This document shows, in pieces, positions 1-5,579 of a stretch of DNA of 8,366 nt. Each line of letters begins with the position of its first letter. Position 1 is the first letter of the stretch. The notes beneath the pieces are model-generated. The model had not been told where the DNA came from and did not search any database. It saw only the letters and a list, made by a program, of their open reading frames with translations. Location of the stretch: NCBI GenBank assembly GCA_009936895.1, contig JAACDS010000029.1, forward strand, positions 1 through 8,366, written 5' to 3'. The translations under genes and the position numbers were made by a program. Source of the stretch: Pseudomonadota bacterium (GTDB lineage Bacteria > Pseudomonadota > Gammaproteobacteria > Pseudomonadales > Azotimanducaceae).

Positions 1-16
1 CGCACATATTTGTGCG
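1..16. promoter_or_regulatory. Perfect inverted repeat just upstream of hicA, possible HicB operator
   Basis: CGCACA and TGTGCG form a perfect 6-bp inverted repeat around a 4-base TATT spacer, ending 11 bases before the likely GTG start of hicA. HicB antitoxins commonly repress their own operon by binding such palindromes through a C-terminal DNA-binding domain, and this HicB carries a helix-turn-helix-like C-terminus. The repeat is seen directly; the operator role is inference. The window begins here, so the -35/-10 elements cannot be judged. Confidence 0.4.
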
Positions 17-27
17 AATATCATGCC

Positions 28-225
28 GTGCAGGGGAAACAACTAATCAAGAAACTTCAAGCGTTAGGCGTCGAAATCGAAACGGGCAGAGGCAAGGGCG
101 GGCACGTACAAGCTCGCTTCAACGGCAAAAAAACGGTGATTAAGACTCACGGCGCACAAGACTTGAGCAATAACTACGTGAACCTTGTTTGCAAACAACT
201 AGGCATCAACCCAGAGGATTTGTAA
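28..225 (+). CDS. hicA: HicA-family toxin (mRNA interferase)
   Basis: This is the toxin of a HicAB type II system: a small dsRBD-like protein that cleaves mRNA and blocks translation until bound by HicB. From the GTG at 28 it has 65 residues, the normal HicA size. It shows the family pattern of an N-terminal helix (QLIKKLQALGVEI), a basic glycine loop leading to the catalytic histidine (GGH, His26), a strand pair (VQARFNGKKTVIKTHG) and a C-terminal helix with KQLGI. A TTG at 10 is also in frame and would add six residues, but those overlap the upstream inverted repeat and lie outside the usual family start, so GTG 28 is preferred; neither has a clear Shine-Dalgarno. The TAA stop overlaps the hicB ATG by one base, implying translational coupling. 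No lesion is visible. Identity is firm; the exact start is less so. Confidence 0.88.
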   Translation: MQGKQLIKKLQALGVEIETGRGKGGHVQARFNGKKTVIKTHGAQDLSNNYVNLVCKQLGINPEDL

Positions 226-653
226 TGCAATATCAGTATCCCGTGACGCTCGAAAAGGACGAAGGCTCAGTGGTGGCGCGTTTTGTCGATGTCCCCGAGG
301 CGCTCACATTTGGCGATGACGAAGAACACGCGCTACACGAGGCGCAAGACGCCCTCGTCGTTGCGCTTGCTATGTATGTGGATGATCGTCAAGCCGTTCC
401 CGGCGGAAGCAAGGCAAAACCTGGCCAGCCCGTGATTCGATTAAGTCCGTTAGTAGCGGCTAAAGTCGCGTTGCATAACGCACTCATTGAGTCTAAAACC
501 AGCAATGTAAAATTGGCTTCGATGATGGGGCTGCGTGAAACTCAGGTAAGACGAATGCTGGATCTCGATCACCAGTCTCACATCCGACCAATTGAGCAAG
601 GCTTGAGGTTGCTCGGGTACGAGCTAATCACTCACTCTGCAAAAGTTGCTTAG
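225..653 (+). CDS. hicB: HicB-family antitoxin
   Basis: This is the antitoxin partner of HicA; it sequesters the toxin and normally represses the operon. The 142-residue product begins with the partial RNase H-like HicB fold (about residues 5-50, YPVTLEKDEGSVVARF then VDVPEALTFGDDEEHAL). After a short linker comes a C-terminal DNA-binding segment (about 72-137) with a helix-turn-helix look (SNVKLASMMGLRETQVRRML). This matches the E. coli-type HicB with a helix-turn-helix tail rather than a short or ribbon-helix-helix form. The start is the ATG at 225: AGAGG at 213-217 is well spaced, and the family homology begins at once. An in-frame upstream ATG at 189 would only add residues encoded inside hicA. 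The toxin-first order and TAATG overlap are standard for this locus. The gene is complete. Confidence 0.9.
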   Translation: MQYQYPVTLEKDEGSVVARFVDVPEALTFGDDEEHALHEAQDALVVALAMYVDDRQAVPGGSKAKPGQPVIRLSPLVAAKVALHNALIESKTSNVKLASMMGLRETQVRRMLDLDHQSHIRPIEQGLRLLGYELITHSAKVA

Positions 654-922
654 TGCTATCGCTCGAACCTGCCTGACTGCTGTTCAGGTCAGGGAAGTAC
701 GTTGGATCTGATCGAGACTCCCTGAATAGCGAAAAACTTGCACTGTTTGTCTCAGACTGGAGGAGAAAAGTTGCCGAGTGATAAGGCAAATTCACCCTGA
801 GTTTTTGGCGCAAAAGTAGTTAACGCCTTCTGCTAGCTGGGCAAAACAAGGCGACAACCACGTTGGCCTATCGGCAACCCTTAGGCTAGGCTGAGCTTAT
901 CTTGTCTATGCGATGAACTACT
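654..922. other. Gene-free spacer between hicB and the dipeptidase gene
   Basis: No coding sequence is credible here. A small hairpin (CCTGA at 672-676 with TCAGG at 684-688) lies just after hicB but has no T-tract, so it is not a convincing rho-independent terminator. The promoter of the dipeptidase gene should lie near 860-915, but I see no strong -35/-10 pair. Confidence 0.4.
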
Positions 923-2263
923 GTGAGCGCATTTATACGCCAATCTGCCGAAGCGTTGCTCTGCACTGCGTGCCTATCCATTAGCCTTTTAGCCGGCTGT
1001 TCCAGCCCAACAGCAACCGACACCGCAGAACAAAAGGGCGATGAATCTGAAGCATTTTTAGCCGCAGCCCAAGCGATACATACTGCTGCATTGACACTGG
1101 ACGCTCATGCGGACATTGAGATACCGGGCAAACCTTCCGCTTATGTGGGCGCCGATGGTCTATCAAAAGTGGCGCCAGAAAAGATGGAAGTGGGTGGATT
1201 AGATGCAGTGGTTATGTCTGTGGCAGTGAGTCCGGGGCCTAGAACCGCAGAGGGATACGCTGCAGCGCAAAAATTGGCGGCGACAAAACTCGCGGCGGTG
1301 AAAGCCATAGTGGCGAATCAAGCAAATAATGCGGTTTTGGCGCTCACAGCAGAAGCGCTGATCAGCGCGCATGCAGCGAATCAGTGTGCGCTAGTGCTGG
1401 GCTTTCAAAACGCGCTTATTCTTGGCACCGATGTCTCAGCCATTGAGACCTTTTATGCTGATGGCGTGCGCTTGTTCGCACTCACTCACATGGGCCACAA
1501 CGCATTTGCAGATTCTTCACGACCGTTGTTCGATGCCGCTAGCGGTCAGCGCGAAGCGACGGCAGAACATGGAGGCTTGTCTGATTTGGGTGTTGCGGCC
1601 ATCGCACAGATCAACGACCTCGGTGCTGTCGTTGATATCTCACAATTGTCGAAACAGGCTGCACTGCAAGCCATTGAGCTATCTAAGTCGCCGGTAATTG
1701 CAAGTCACTCGAATGCCAAAGGACTGACCAACGTCAGTCGCAATCTGTCCGATGAGGAGCTAGACCGCATTGGCGAAACAGGTGGCGTTGTGCATGTGGC
1801 ACCCTTCAGAGGGTATCTGTTTGATACGTCCGATGCACAAATGGACGCAGACATTAGAGCCATCCGCCGCGAAGCCAACATCGACGAGGAGTATTTATAC
1901 CCTTTTGAGCTTTACTGGGAGATAGACGATGTTGAGGTAAAGAAAACCTTCCTCACGAAGGTCAGCAACTTACTTGGGCCAATTAGCTTGGAAGACATGC
2001 TCAACCACTTAGATTACATCGCCAACCGCATTGGCGTAGACCACGTAGGCATTGGCACTGATTTTAACCACGGCAGCGGCATACCGGGCTATGAAGACGC
2101 CAGCGAATCCTTAAATGTGACCATTGGGCTGCTTAAGCGCGGCTATAGTGCTGAAGATATAAAGAAGATTTGGGGTGGCAATTTTATCCGCGTATGGCGC
2201 GAAGCAGAGGCAATAGCTGAAGCAAACGCACTACAACCAAGTCAGGCCGCACAGCGCCCTTAG
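923..2263 (+). CDS. Membrane dipeptidase, peptidase family M19, lipoprotein
   Basis: This is a zinc dipeptidase of the renal-dipeptidase (M19) TIM-barrel family, which hydrolyses dipeptides and related amide bonds. The 446-residue product starts with a lipoprotein signal whose lipobox is LAGC (Cys26). Ser follows the Cys, so Lol sorting to the outer membrane is expected. M19 landmarks follow: the HxD metal pair in LDAHAD (His62, Asp64), LTHMGHNAFADSS, the EHGGLS segment, PVIASHSN (His262), SRNLSDEEL, GIGTDF (Asp380) and WGGNFIRVW near the end. Two expected metal ligands differ: the bridging Glu position reads GFQN (Gln162) and the DVSH-type His reads DISQ (Gln241). A segment at about 290-345 (HVAPFRGYLFD to FELYWEIDD) looks subfamily-specific. 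The GTG at 923 is chosen because the only in-frame ATG nearby (908) meets a stop two codons later. The frame is intact and shows no operon partner. Confidence 0.9.
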   Translation: MSAFIRQSAEALLCTACLSISLLAGCSSPTATDTAEQKGDESEAFLAAAQAIHTAALTLDAHADIEIPGKPSAYVGADGLSKVAPEKMEVGGLDAVVMSVAVSPGPRTAEGYAAAQKLAATKLAAVKAIVANQANNAVLALTAEALISAHAANQCALVLGFQNALILGTDVSAIETFYADGVRLFALTHMGHNAFADSSRPLFDAASGQREATAEHGGLSDLGVAAIAQINDLGAVVDISQLSKQAALQAIELSKSPVIASHSNAKGLTNVSRNLSDEELDRIGETGGVVHVAPFRGYLFDTSDAQMDADIRAIRREANIDEEYLYPFELYWEIDDVEVKKTFLTKVSNLLGPISLEDMLNHLDYIANRIGVDHVGIGTDFNHGSGIPGYEDASESLNVTIGLLKRGYSAEDIKKIWGGNFIRVWREAEAIAEANALQPSQAAQRP

Positions 2264-2481
2264 TTATCTGCCACCAGTGGAATATGCAAAACGTGCGGCT
2301 TAAAGTAATGAATATCTCATCCACGCCGTGGTGCTAAGAATGGGGAAAGGTCAGATTAACGGAGGTCGTGAAGCAGCTCACAGGAAAAATCCGTGGCAAG
2401 ACGCAGCGGTAGGGAAAACTCGGGCTAAAACTGAGGGGGGCTAGGTTGGGAATTGATCGGGACGGGACAGGTACCTTTTCT
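2264..2481. other. Gene-free, G-rich stretch with possible repeat or mobile remnant
   Basis: No credible gene is present. The plus strand turns markedly G-rich at 2436-2475 and contains a GGGAC direct repeat followed by the palindrome AGGTACCT (2469-2476). The CCACGCCGTGG hairpin near 2322 lacks a T-tract. G-rich ends with a GGTACC core remind me of repeats found beside Y1/REP-associated transposases, but that is recollection, not proof. This stretch is where the AT-rich segment to its right must begin. Confidence 0.3.
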
Positions 2482-2793
2482 CTACGAAGCACTAGGCCGT
2501 TGCTCAAGATCATCAGCAATTTCATGCATTAGTAAACTATCACCTTCCTCAGAACAAGAATAAAACCAATTTCCTATATCTTCGTGATGCTCAAAAATAA
2601 AATATTCATCTCTACATCTTATTTGCCAATTTCGAGTATAAATTCCGTCTGTTTTTACGTGAACTTCAGCATCATAGTTCTGCTCAAAAAACTTCACGAT
2701 ATCCGCAAATAAATCCCATGTCCCTATGCGTATTAAGTGATACTCGATCGTCTTTCCGTCACTATTTTTTTCTCTAGATATCACACCAGCCAT
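2482..2793 (-). CDS. Probable immunity protein partnering the adjacent toxin tip
   Basis: The product is a 103-residue acidic, soluble protein with no signal peptide or membrane segment. I do not recognise a named family. Its aromatic and acidic composition (TWDLFADIVKFFEQNYDAEVHV in pieces, then DEYFIFEHHEDIGNWFYS) and single-domain size are typical of polymorphic-toxin immunity proteins. Its ATG overlaps the TAA of the toxin fragment upstream (TAATG), and GGGAG sits about seven bases before the start, so it was built to be translated with the toxin. The coding region is strikingly AT-rich: 58 of 180 bases are G or C at 2521-2700, against about 57% in sampled dipeptidase lines, suggesting horizontal origin. 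With the toxin gene truncated it may have no promoter of its own. The function is inferred from context. Confidence 0.6.
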   Translation of the reverse strand: MAGVISREKNSDGKTIEYHLIRIGTWDLFADIVKFFEQNYDAEVHVKTDGIYTRNWQIRCRDEYFIFEHHEDIGNWFYSCSEEGDSLLMHEIADDLEQRPSAS

Positions 2794-3269
2794 TACTCGA
2801 CTCCCAGAAGTTCATTAACTCTCTGGCGAGATCGTTGAGAGCTATTAATAATCTCTTGGTGTATCTGATCTTGAGTAGGGTTAGAAACTCCATTTCTATT
2901 TAGATTATTGGTAGCCCTCGCATTAGCTTGCTCCCAAGTAAGATTAGGCTCTTCTCTTGTCAGGCGATCCGCTGATACACGGTCTGACATTAACTCACGC
3001 GCTTCATCCCTATATTGGTTTCGGAGATCAAAAGCCTGCCTAGCGTGATCTTCTAGCGGCGCGGAGCGATCGATTCTATTAGGAATTTCTGCCTCCTGGT
3101 CTAAATACCACTGCCTAGATTCAGTATTTGATAATGTTCCACGTTGCGGGTTAGAACCGTACTGACTATAAAACTCAGCACTACGGTCATTTACAACATC
3201 CGGGTCGTAGTCATCACCATCAACTGCTGGTCGACCACCACTGACCTGTGAGCTGGCACCGGAATTGGG
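2793..3269 (-). pseudogene. C-terminal tip of a polymorphic (Rhs/contact-dependent type) toxin, N-terminus lost
   Basis: On the minus strand the frame is open from 3269 to the TAA at 2793, about 158 codons. The first in-frame start codon is the ATG at 2990, which would give only 65 residues and would cut into what looks like one continuous domain. The peptide runs from a GGRPAVDGDDYDPD linker through RQWYLDQEAEIPNRIDRSAP, ARQAFDLRNQYRDEAREL and NLTWEQANARA to a terminal helix with SSQRSRQRVNELLG. The charged, helix-rich, cysteine-free composition and the directly coupled small acidic gene downstream match C-terminal tips of polymorphic toxins. I recall similar tails on Rhs-type proteins but cannot name the toxin family or its activity. 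No Rhs repeats, signal or secretion domain remain. The upstream frame stops at 3270-3272, where AtuA-like sequence of the opposite strand begins. It may be a displaced orphan tip. Confidence 0.6.
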
Positions 3270-3453
3270 TCAGTACGGGGTTGAACGCTGCGACATGCCC
3301 AACCTGCGAGCCATGAACTTCTATATCAAAGGCGTATTAGGCACTGCAGCCGCATCCAATCATCGCATCGACAAACACGCGAAAACGCTGGGCGAGTACT
3401 TACGGGCAAAACATATCGAGGTGCCTGAATCATTGGCTCAAGGTATTAGCTAA
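3265..3453 (+). pseudogene. 3' end of an AtuA-like (DUF1446, acyclic terpene utilisation) gene
   Basis: The last 62 codons of a plus-strand gene remain. The peptide has YGVERCDMPNLRAMNF, a glycine-containing turn (GVLGTAAASNHRID) and a closing GEYLRAKHIEVPESLA, which resembles the C-terminal domain of AtuA/DUF1446 proteins (pattern VERY-LPNL-ALNF-L-GALGGG). Intact members are several hundred residues long, so the N-terminal bulk is missing. The reading frame upstream is open only to the TAG at 3211 and is not AtuA-like there; it overlaps the opposite-strand toxin tip. The break is therefore near 3262. The usual GALGGG turn reads GVLGTA, either subfamily variation or decay. The family call rests on motif memory and is moderate. 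Without a start or ribosome site it should not be expressed. Confidence 0.5.
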
Positions 3454-3470
3454 GCCAGCTCGGAGACTTA

Positions 3471-3508
3471 TCGCCTGCCACTGGAAAGAATGCGCCAGCG
3501 GCAGGCGA
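3471..3508. terminator. Long hairpin between convergent genes, probable bidirectional terminator
   Basis: TCGCCTGCC (3471-3479) pairs with GGCAGGCGA (3500-3508). After one A/C mismatch, CTGG (3481-3484) pairs with CCAG (3495-3498) around a 10-base loop, giving 13 base pairs. It lies between the AtuA-like 3' end (plus) and the membrane protein gene (minus), the place for a shared terminator. Neither side has a good T-tract, so the mechanism may not be classic rho-independent termination. Confidence 0.55.
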
Positions 3509-3529
3509 CGATTGGTCTGGCTCAATTAC

Positions 3530-3859
3530 TCAGTCCGAATCGGACTCCATTACCTGAGAGCCTATCACCAGCAAGAAATTCGCGATCACGATACCTGCAA
3601 TAACAACGGCCACGTTGTCGATGATGGCGTTCAAATACTGACCAGCCACTGGGATAGCGTCCAAGGTATCTGCGATCATTGGCATGGCTACCGCGACAAC
3701 CGTGTAGGCTGTTCTGCTAGCCATATCAGATAGCGGAGCAATGAAGCCGCTCACCAGTCCCAATGCAACCAATATCAGTGCCCACCATTCCAGAGCAACA
3801 AATACTGCGGCAATGGCTACCAACAAACCAAGAATCGTCAGAATTCGATTCACACTCAT
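3530..3859 (-). CDS. Small multi-pass inner-membrane protein of unknown function
   Basis: The 109-residue product is largely hydrophobic. Likely membrane helices are at about 6-23 (LTILGLLVAIAAVFVALE), 25-41 and 81-101 (DNVAVVIAGIVIANFLLVIG), and 50-64 may be a further one. An IPVAGQYLNAII motif sits before the last helix, and the tail is acidic (MESDSD). Similar short proteins with a repeated glycine-rich helix and an IPG/IPVAG-Y-like turn occur widely in bacteria and archaea with no assigned function. The ATG at 3859 has a strong AGGGG ribosome site seven bases upstream. The gene is intact and is the only apparently functional one between the dipeptidase and the receptor, apart from the putative immunity gene. 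I cannot assign a function. Confidence 0.72.
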   Translation of the reverse strand: MSVNRILTILGLLVAIAAVFVALEWWALILVALGLVSGFIAPLSDMASRTAYTVVAVAMPMIADTLDAIPVAGQYLNAIIDNVAVVIAGIVIANFLLVIGSQVMESDSD

Positions 3860-4201
3860 AAGTTTCCCCTCGTTATTTTCAACAAAGCCCTTTAAACAGA
3901 AACCCTACGGTGCTGCTCTAACTCTGGGCCATCAAAGCAAACCACATAGAAATGCAAAGACAGAGCCGCTGCGTTGGAGAAATTTTCAAGAATGAGACAC
4001 ACGGCACACTTTGATGGACGATTTCAGTCAAATTTCTACTTGTAAGCCGACTGCCGCCATTCGTGGGTTCCCAAGGGCAATGGACGCGCTGGCGAGGAAG
4101 CCCTATTTTTGGACCCGTCGCCCTTCTCTTTTGGACGCAATACCTGTGAACACCAACCGGGCGCCCTATGGAGACCCCAAAGCGTATTTGTGAACACAGA
4201 C
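3860..4201. other. 342-base spacer between divergent genes, no gene seen
   Basis: This stretch separates the minus-strand membrane protein gene from the plus-strand DUF3604 fragment and should hold promoters for both. Short open frames run through it on both strands, but none has a ribosome site, protein-like composition or recognisable motif. TTTGGAC occurs twice about 20 bases apart (near 4107 and 4129). I see no clear promoter, terminator or repeat element. Confidence 0.35.
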
Positions 4202-4615
4202 ATGTACCTCCGCTTGCTGGTCTTGGTAGCTTTTCTGAGCAGTGGATTGACGATATCTGAAACACCCCGGGCTGAAGGTTGCGCCACACCTATTTCGGCA
4301 GAACACGCCGTCTATTGGGGTGACCTGCATGTGCACACCGAACTGTCCTTCGACGCTTACGCCTTTGGTTCAACCGCCACGCCACGTGATGCTTACCAGT
4401 TCGCCGAGGGCCAGCCGCTCACCCTGGCAAATGGATCGGTCGCTCGCATTGATCGGCCACTAGACTTTGCTGCGGTTACGGACCACGCCGCAACATTTGG
4501 TGTGGCGGTTAGTAAGAATAAACACCCTTTTTCAACATTCAGAAAAGTATCGCCACCCTGGGAGTCGCCTGTGCTCCCCTCTTTCCTCGGCTTCATCCAC
4601 GAGTTGAATGAGTAG
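4202..4615 (+). pseudogene. 5' fragment of a DUF3604 family gene (PHP-like metal site, exported)
   Basis: The open frame encodes 137 residues against roughly 600 or more for intact DUF3604 proteins. An N-terminal signal peptide (MYLRLLVLVAFLSSGL, cleavage near residues 23-27) leads to the family signature YWGDLHVHTELSFDA (DxHxH at Asp41, His43, His45). Then come PRDAYQFAEG, RPLDFAAVTDHA (Asp94, His95) and loss of similarity after about residue 101 (near base 4505). The last 36 residues (from SKNKHPFS onward) do not look like DUF3604 and are probably read-through into unrelated DNA before the TAG at 4613. The first part of the PHP-like metal site is present but the rest of the catalytic domain is gone, so no activity is expected. 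The start is the ATG at 4202, where the signal peptide begins; no good ribosome site precedes it. The nearby IS91-type remnant is a plausible cause of the truncation. Confidence 0.75.
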
Positions 4616-4650
4616 CGCATCAGAAATTCGGCGATATGTCTCTCGAAGCC

Positions 4651-4664
4651 GAACCTCGGCCGAG
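4651..4664. repeat. GAAC followed by the 10-bp palindrome CTCGGCCGAG, possible IS91-type end
   Basis: A GAAC tetranucleotide (4651-4654) is immediately followed by a perfect palindrome (4655-4664), itself nested in a looser GTCTC/GAGAC arm pair (about 4637-4670). It lies on the 3' side of the IS91-like transposase remnant, where the replication-origin end of such elements is found. IS91 itself targets GAAC or CAAG. The link to the element is inference. Confidence 0.25.
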
Positions 4665-4701
4665 CGAGACTGTCACCGATGGATAGTCAATGTGCTGGGA
4701 A

Positions 4702-4902
4702 TCAAAATAGCGTCGTTTGTTGGTCCGTCAGGTCTGCTGGCACAGAGCGGATCAATGGATCCTCTGGCTGATCCAGGCCCTTGGGCTTCAGGATCTTCTG
4801 CATAACATCTGGCTCTTCAATCGATCCGATGATTCGGACTGACCCACCGCACTTCTCGCATTTCTCAATATCTATGCAGAACACACGCTTGAGCCGCTGC
4901 GC
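4702..4902 (-). mobile_element. C-terminal remnant of an IS91-family transposase
   Basis: On the minus strand 66 codons encode AQRLKRVFCIDIEKCEKCGG followed by SVRIIGSIEEPDVMQKIL and a short tail ending TTLF. RLKRVF-IDIE-C--CGG---II--IE-P-VI-KIL is the characteristic C-terminus of IS91-type (HUH, Y2) rolling-circle transposases. The CEKCGG pair is the zinc-ribbon-like motif. Everything upstream, including the nickase domain with its HUH and tyrosine motifs, is absent: the frame meets a TAG at 4903-4905 and cytochrome-like sequence of the other strand takes over there. The element is inactive. A GTG at 4884 could be called as a start, but it is internal to the family. IS91-type elements lack classic terminal inverted repeats and often mobilise or delete flanking DNA, which fits the broken genes on both sides. 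Confidence 0.82.
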
Positions 4903-5209
4903 CTAGGCGTAACGATTAGCCTGCCTTGGCTTGCATCAGGTAAAGCAACCGCTACAGTTTTGGATCAAAGACCAAGACTGGCAGTTGGTAACGGCCCATT
5001 GCAGGGGCGATCATTCCTTGCAGCTGGTCACCGGCAATCGGGGTGACCGACAAATGTGGCTGGAACCCATTCGCTGGATGCAGGAGAGCCAAAATTTCTG
5101 GCAGCTGGACGCTAAGACCGAAGATCAGATTTTGACCTACCTCGACAAGAATTATCCCCCAGCTGAGGCTCAGCGGCGACTCTCCCTGCCGCCGGCGATA
5201 TTGCCGTAA
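4903..5209 (+). pseudogene. Decayed monoheme cytochrome c gene (start lost, frameshift, haem motif broken)
   Basis: Two frames read together give one protein. Bases 4903-4956 encode a signal-peptide-like LRLGVTISLPWLASGKATAT. The next frame, from about 4961, encodes WIKDQDWQLVTAHC and continues to LPPAILP and the TAA at 5207. Dropping one T from the TTTT at 4958-4961 joins them as ATATVWIKDQDWQ. The remainder matches small periplasmic cytochromes c, where a CxxCH motif precedes HS-LVTGNRGDR, an IRWMQ-TQN-W helix and a YL--NYPP-EA-RR-PLPP tail. Here the haem motif reads CRGDH: the second cysteine is Asp, a change needing more than one base. The start codon is missing at the junction with the IS91-type remnant. 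A TTG at 4931 opens the second frame but bypasses the signal peptide, so the encoded protein would be neither exported nor haem-loaded. Such cytochromes often serve periplasmic dehydrogenases; the original partner is not in the window. Confidence 0.65.
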
Positions 5210-5293
5210 GGCACACGTAGAAGTCCTTCGCGGCAGAAAAAAGGACTCACCGCCAATCCGGTCAAGAGCACGATTCAGGTGCAAGACTAACTC

Positions 5294-5316
5294 AAGCAAC
5301 CTAAAGACGGTTGTTT
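5294..5316 (+). terminator. Weak hairpin with short T end after the cytochrome remnant
   Basis: AAGCAACC (5294-5301) can pair with GGTTGTTT (5309-5316) around a 7-base loop, with one G-U pair, giving eight pairs. The T run lies inside the stem and is only three bases long, so this is at best a weak terminator for the former cytochrome gene. Confidence 0.2.
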
Positions 5317-5573
5317 AATCATCGTCCAACTGTCCTCCTCAACTTTGACACCGCCCCATCGCAAAAAGGGGAGCAGAGGCTTCAAACCAGTGAGAGAGCA
5401 AAAACTGTGATCAACCAGACAAAAACGTCAATTAAAGACTCTAACCGGTAGAATTAGTTTTTCTTTTTGTTAATAAGAGCGCAATTGGAAACATTTTGAA
5501 ATATCGGGCTTCCAAAGATTGTGCAAAAGCGCCGAAACAGGGTCTAAGCGTGGCCGCACTCTATTTACCAACT

Positions 5574-5579
5574 GGAGGA
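5574..5579 (+). promoter_or_regulatory. Strong ribosome binding site fixing the receptor start
   Basis: GGAGGA ends four bases before the ATG at 5584. This, with the signal peptide that begins at that ATG, decides the start of the TonB-dependent receptor over other in-frame candidates. Confidence 0.8.

Noticed and set aside
628..813. Minus-strand open frame after hicB
   Set aside because: It overlaps the hicB 3' end, has no ribosome site, low-complexity Ser-rich composition and no recognisable domain.
981..1697. Alternative-frame open stretches inside the dipeptidase gene (both strands)
   Set aside because: They lie wholly inside an intact M19 coding region in other frames and have no protein-like features.
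2334..2525. Minus-strand open frame across the G-rich spacer into the immunity gene end
   Set aside because: Its Pro/Ser/Arg-rich peptide reflects the G-rich DNA, and it overlaps the better supported immunity frame.
2793..2990. Treating the ATG at 2990 as the start of a complete 65-residue gene
   Set aside because: The same frame continues upstream for about 93 more codons of coherent toxin-tip-like sequence, and the ribosome site is poor; truncation explains it better.
2460..3270. Integron gene cassette with attC site around the toxin/immunity pair
   Set aside because: I found no paired core sites or attC-like palindrome flanking the two genes, and the right edge cuts into another gene.
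3512..4289. Open frames antisense to the membrane gene and across the 3860-4201 spacer
   Set aside because: They have no ribosome sites or motifs and conflict with the well supported membrane protein gene or the DUF3604 signal peptide.
4393..4805. Open frames antisense to the DUF3604 fragment and antisense to the IS91 remnant
   Set aside because: Family motifs are on the opposite strand in each case; these are shadows.
4952..5299. Minus-strand open frame over the cytochrome remnant
   Set aside because: The plus strand carries recognisable cytochrome motifs; the antisense peptide has none.
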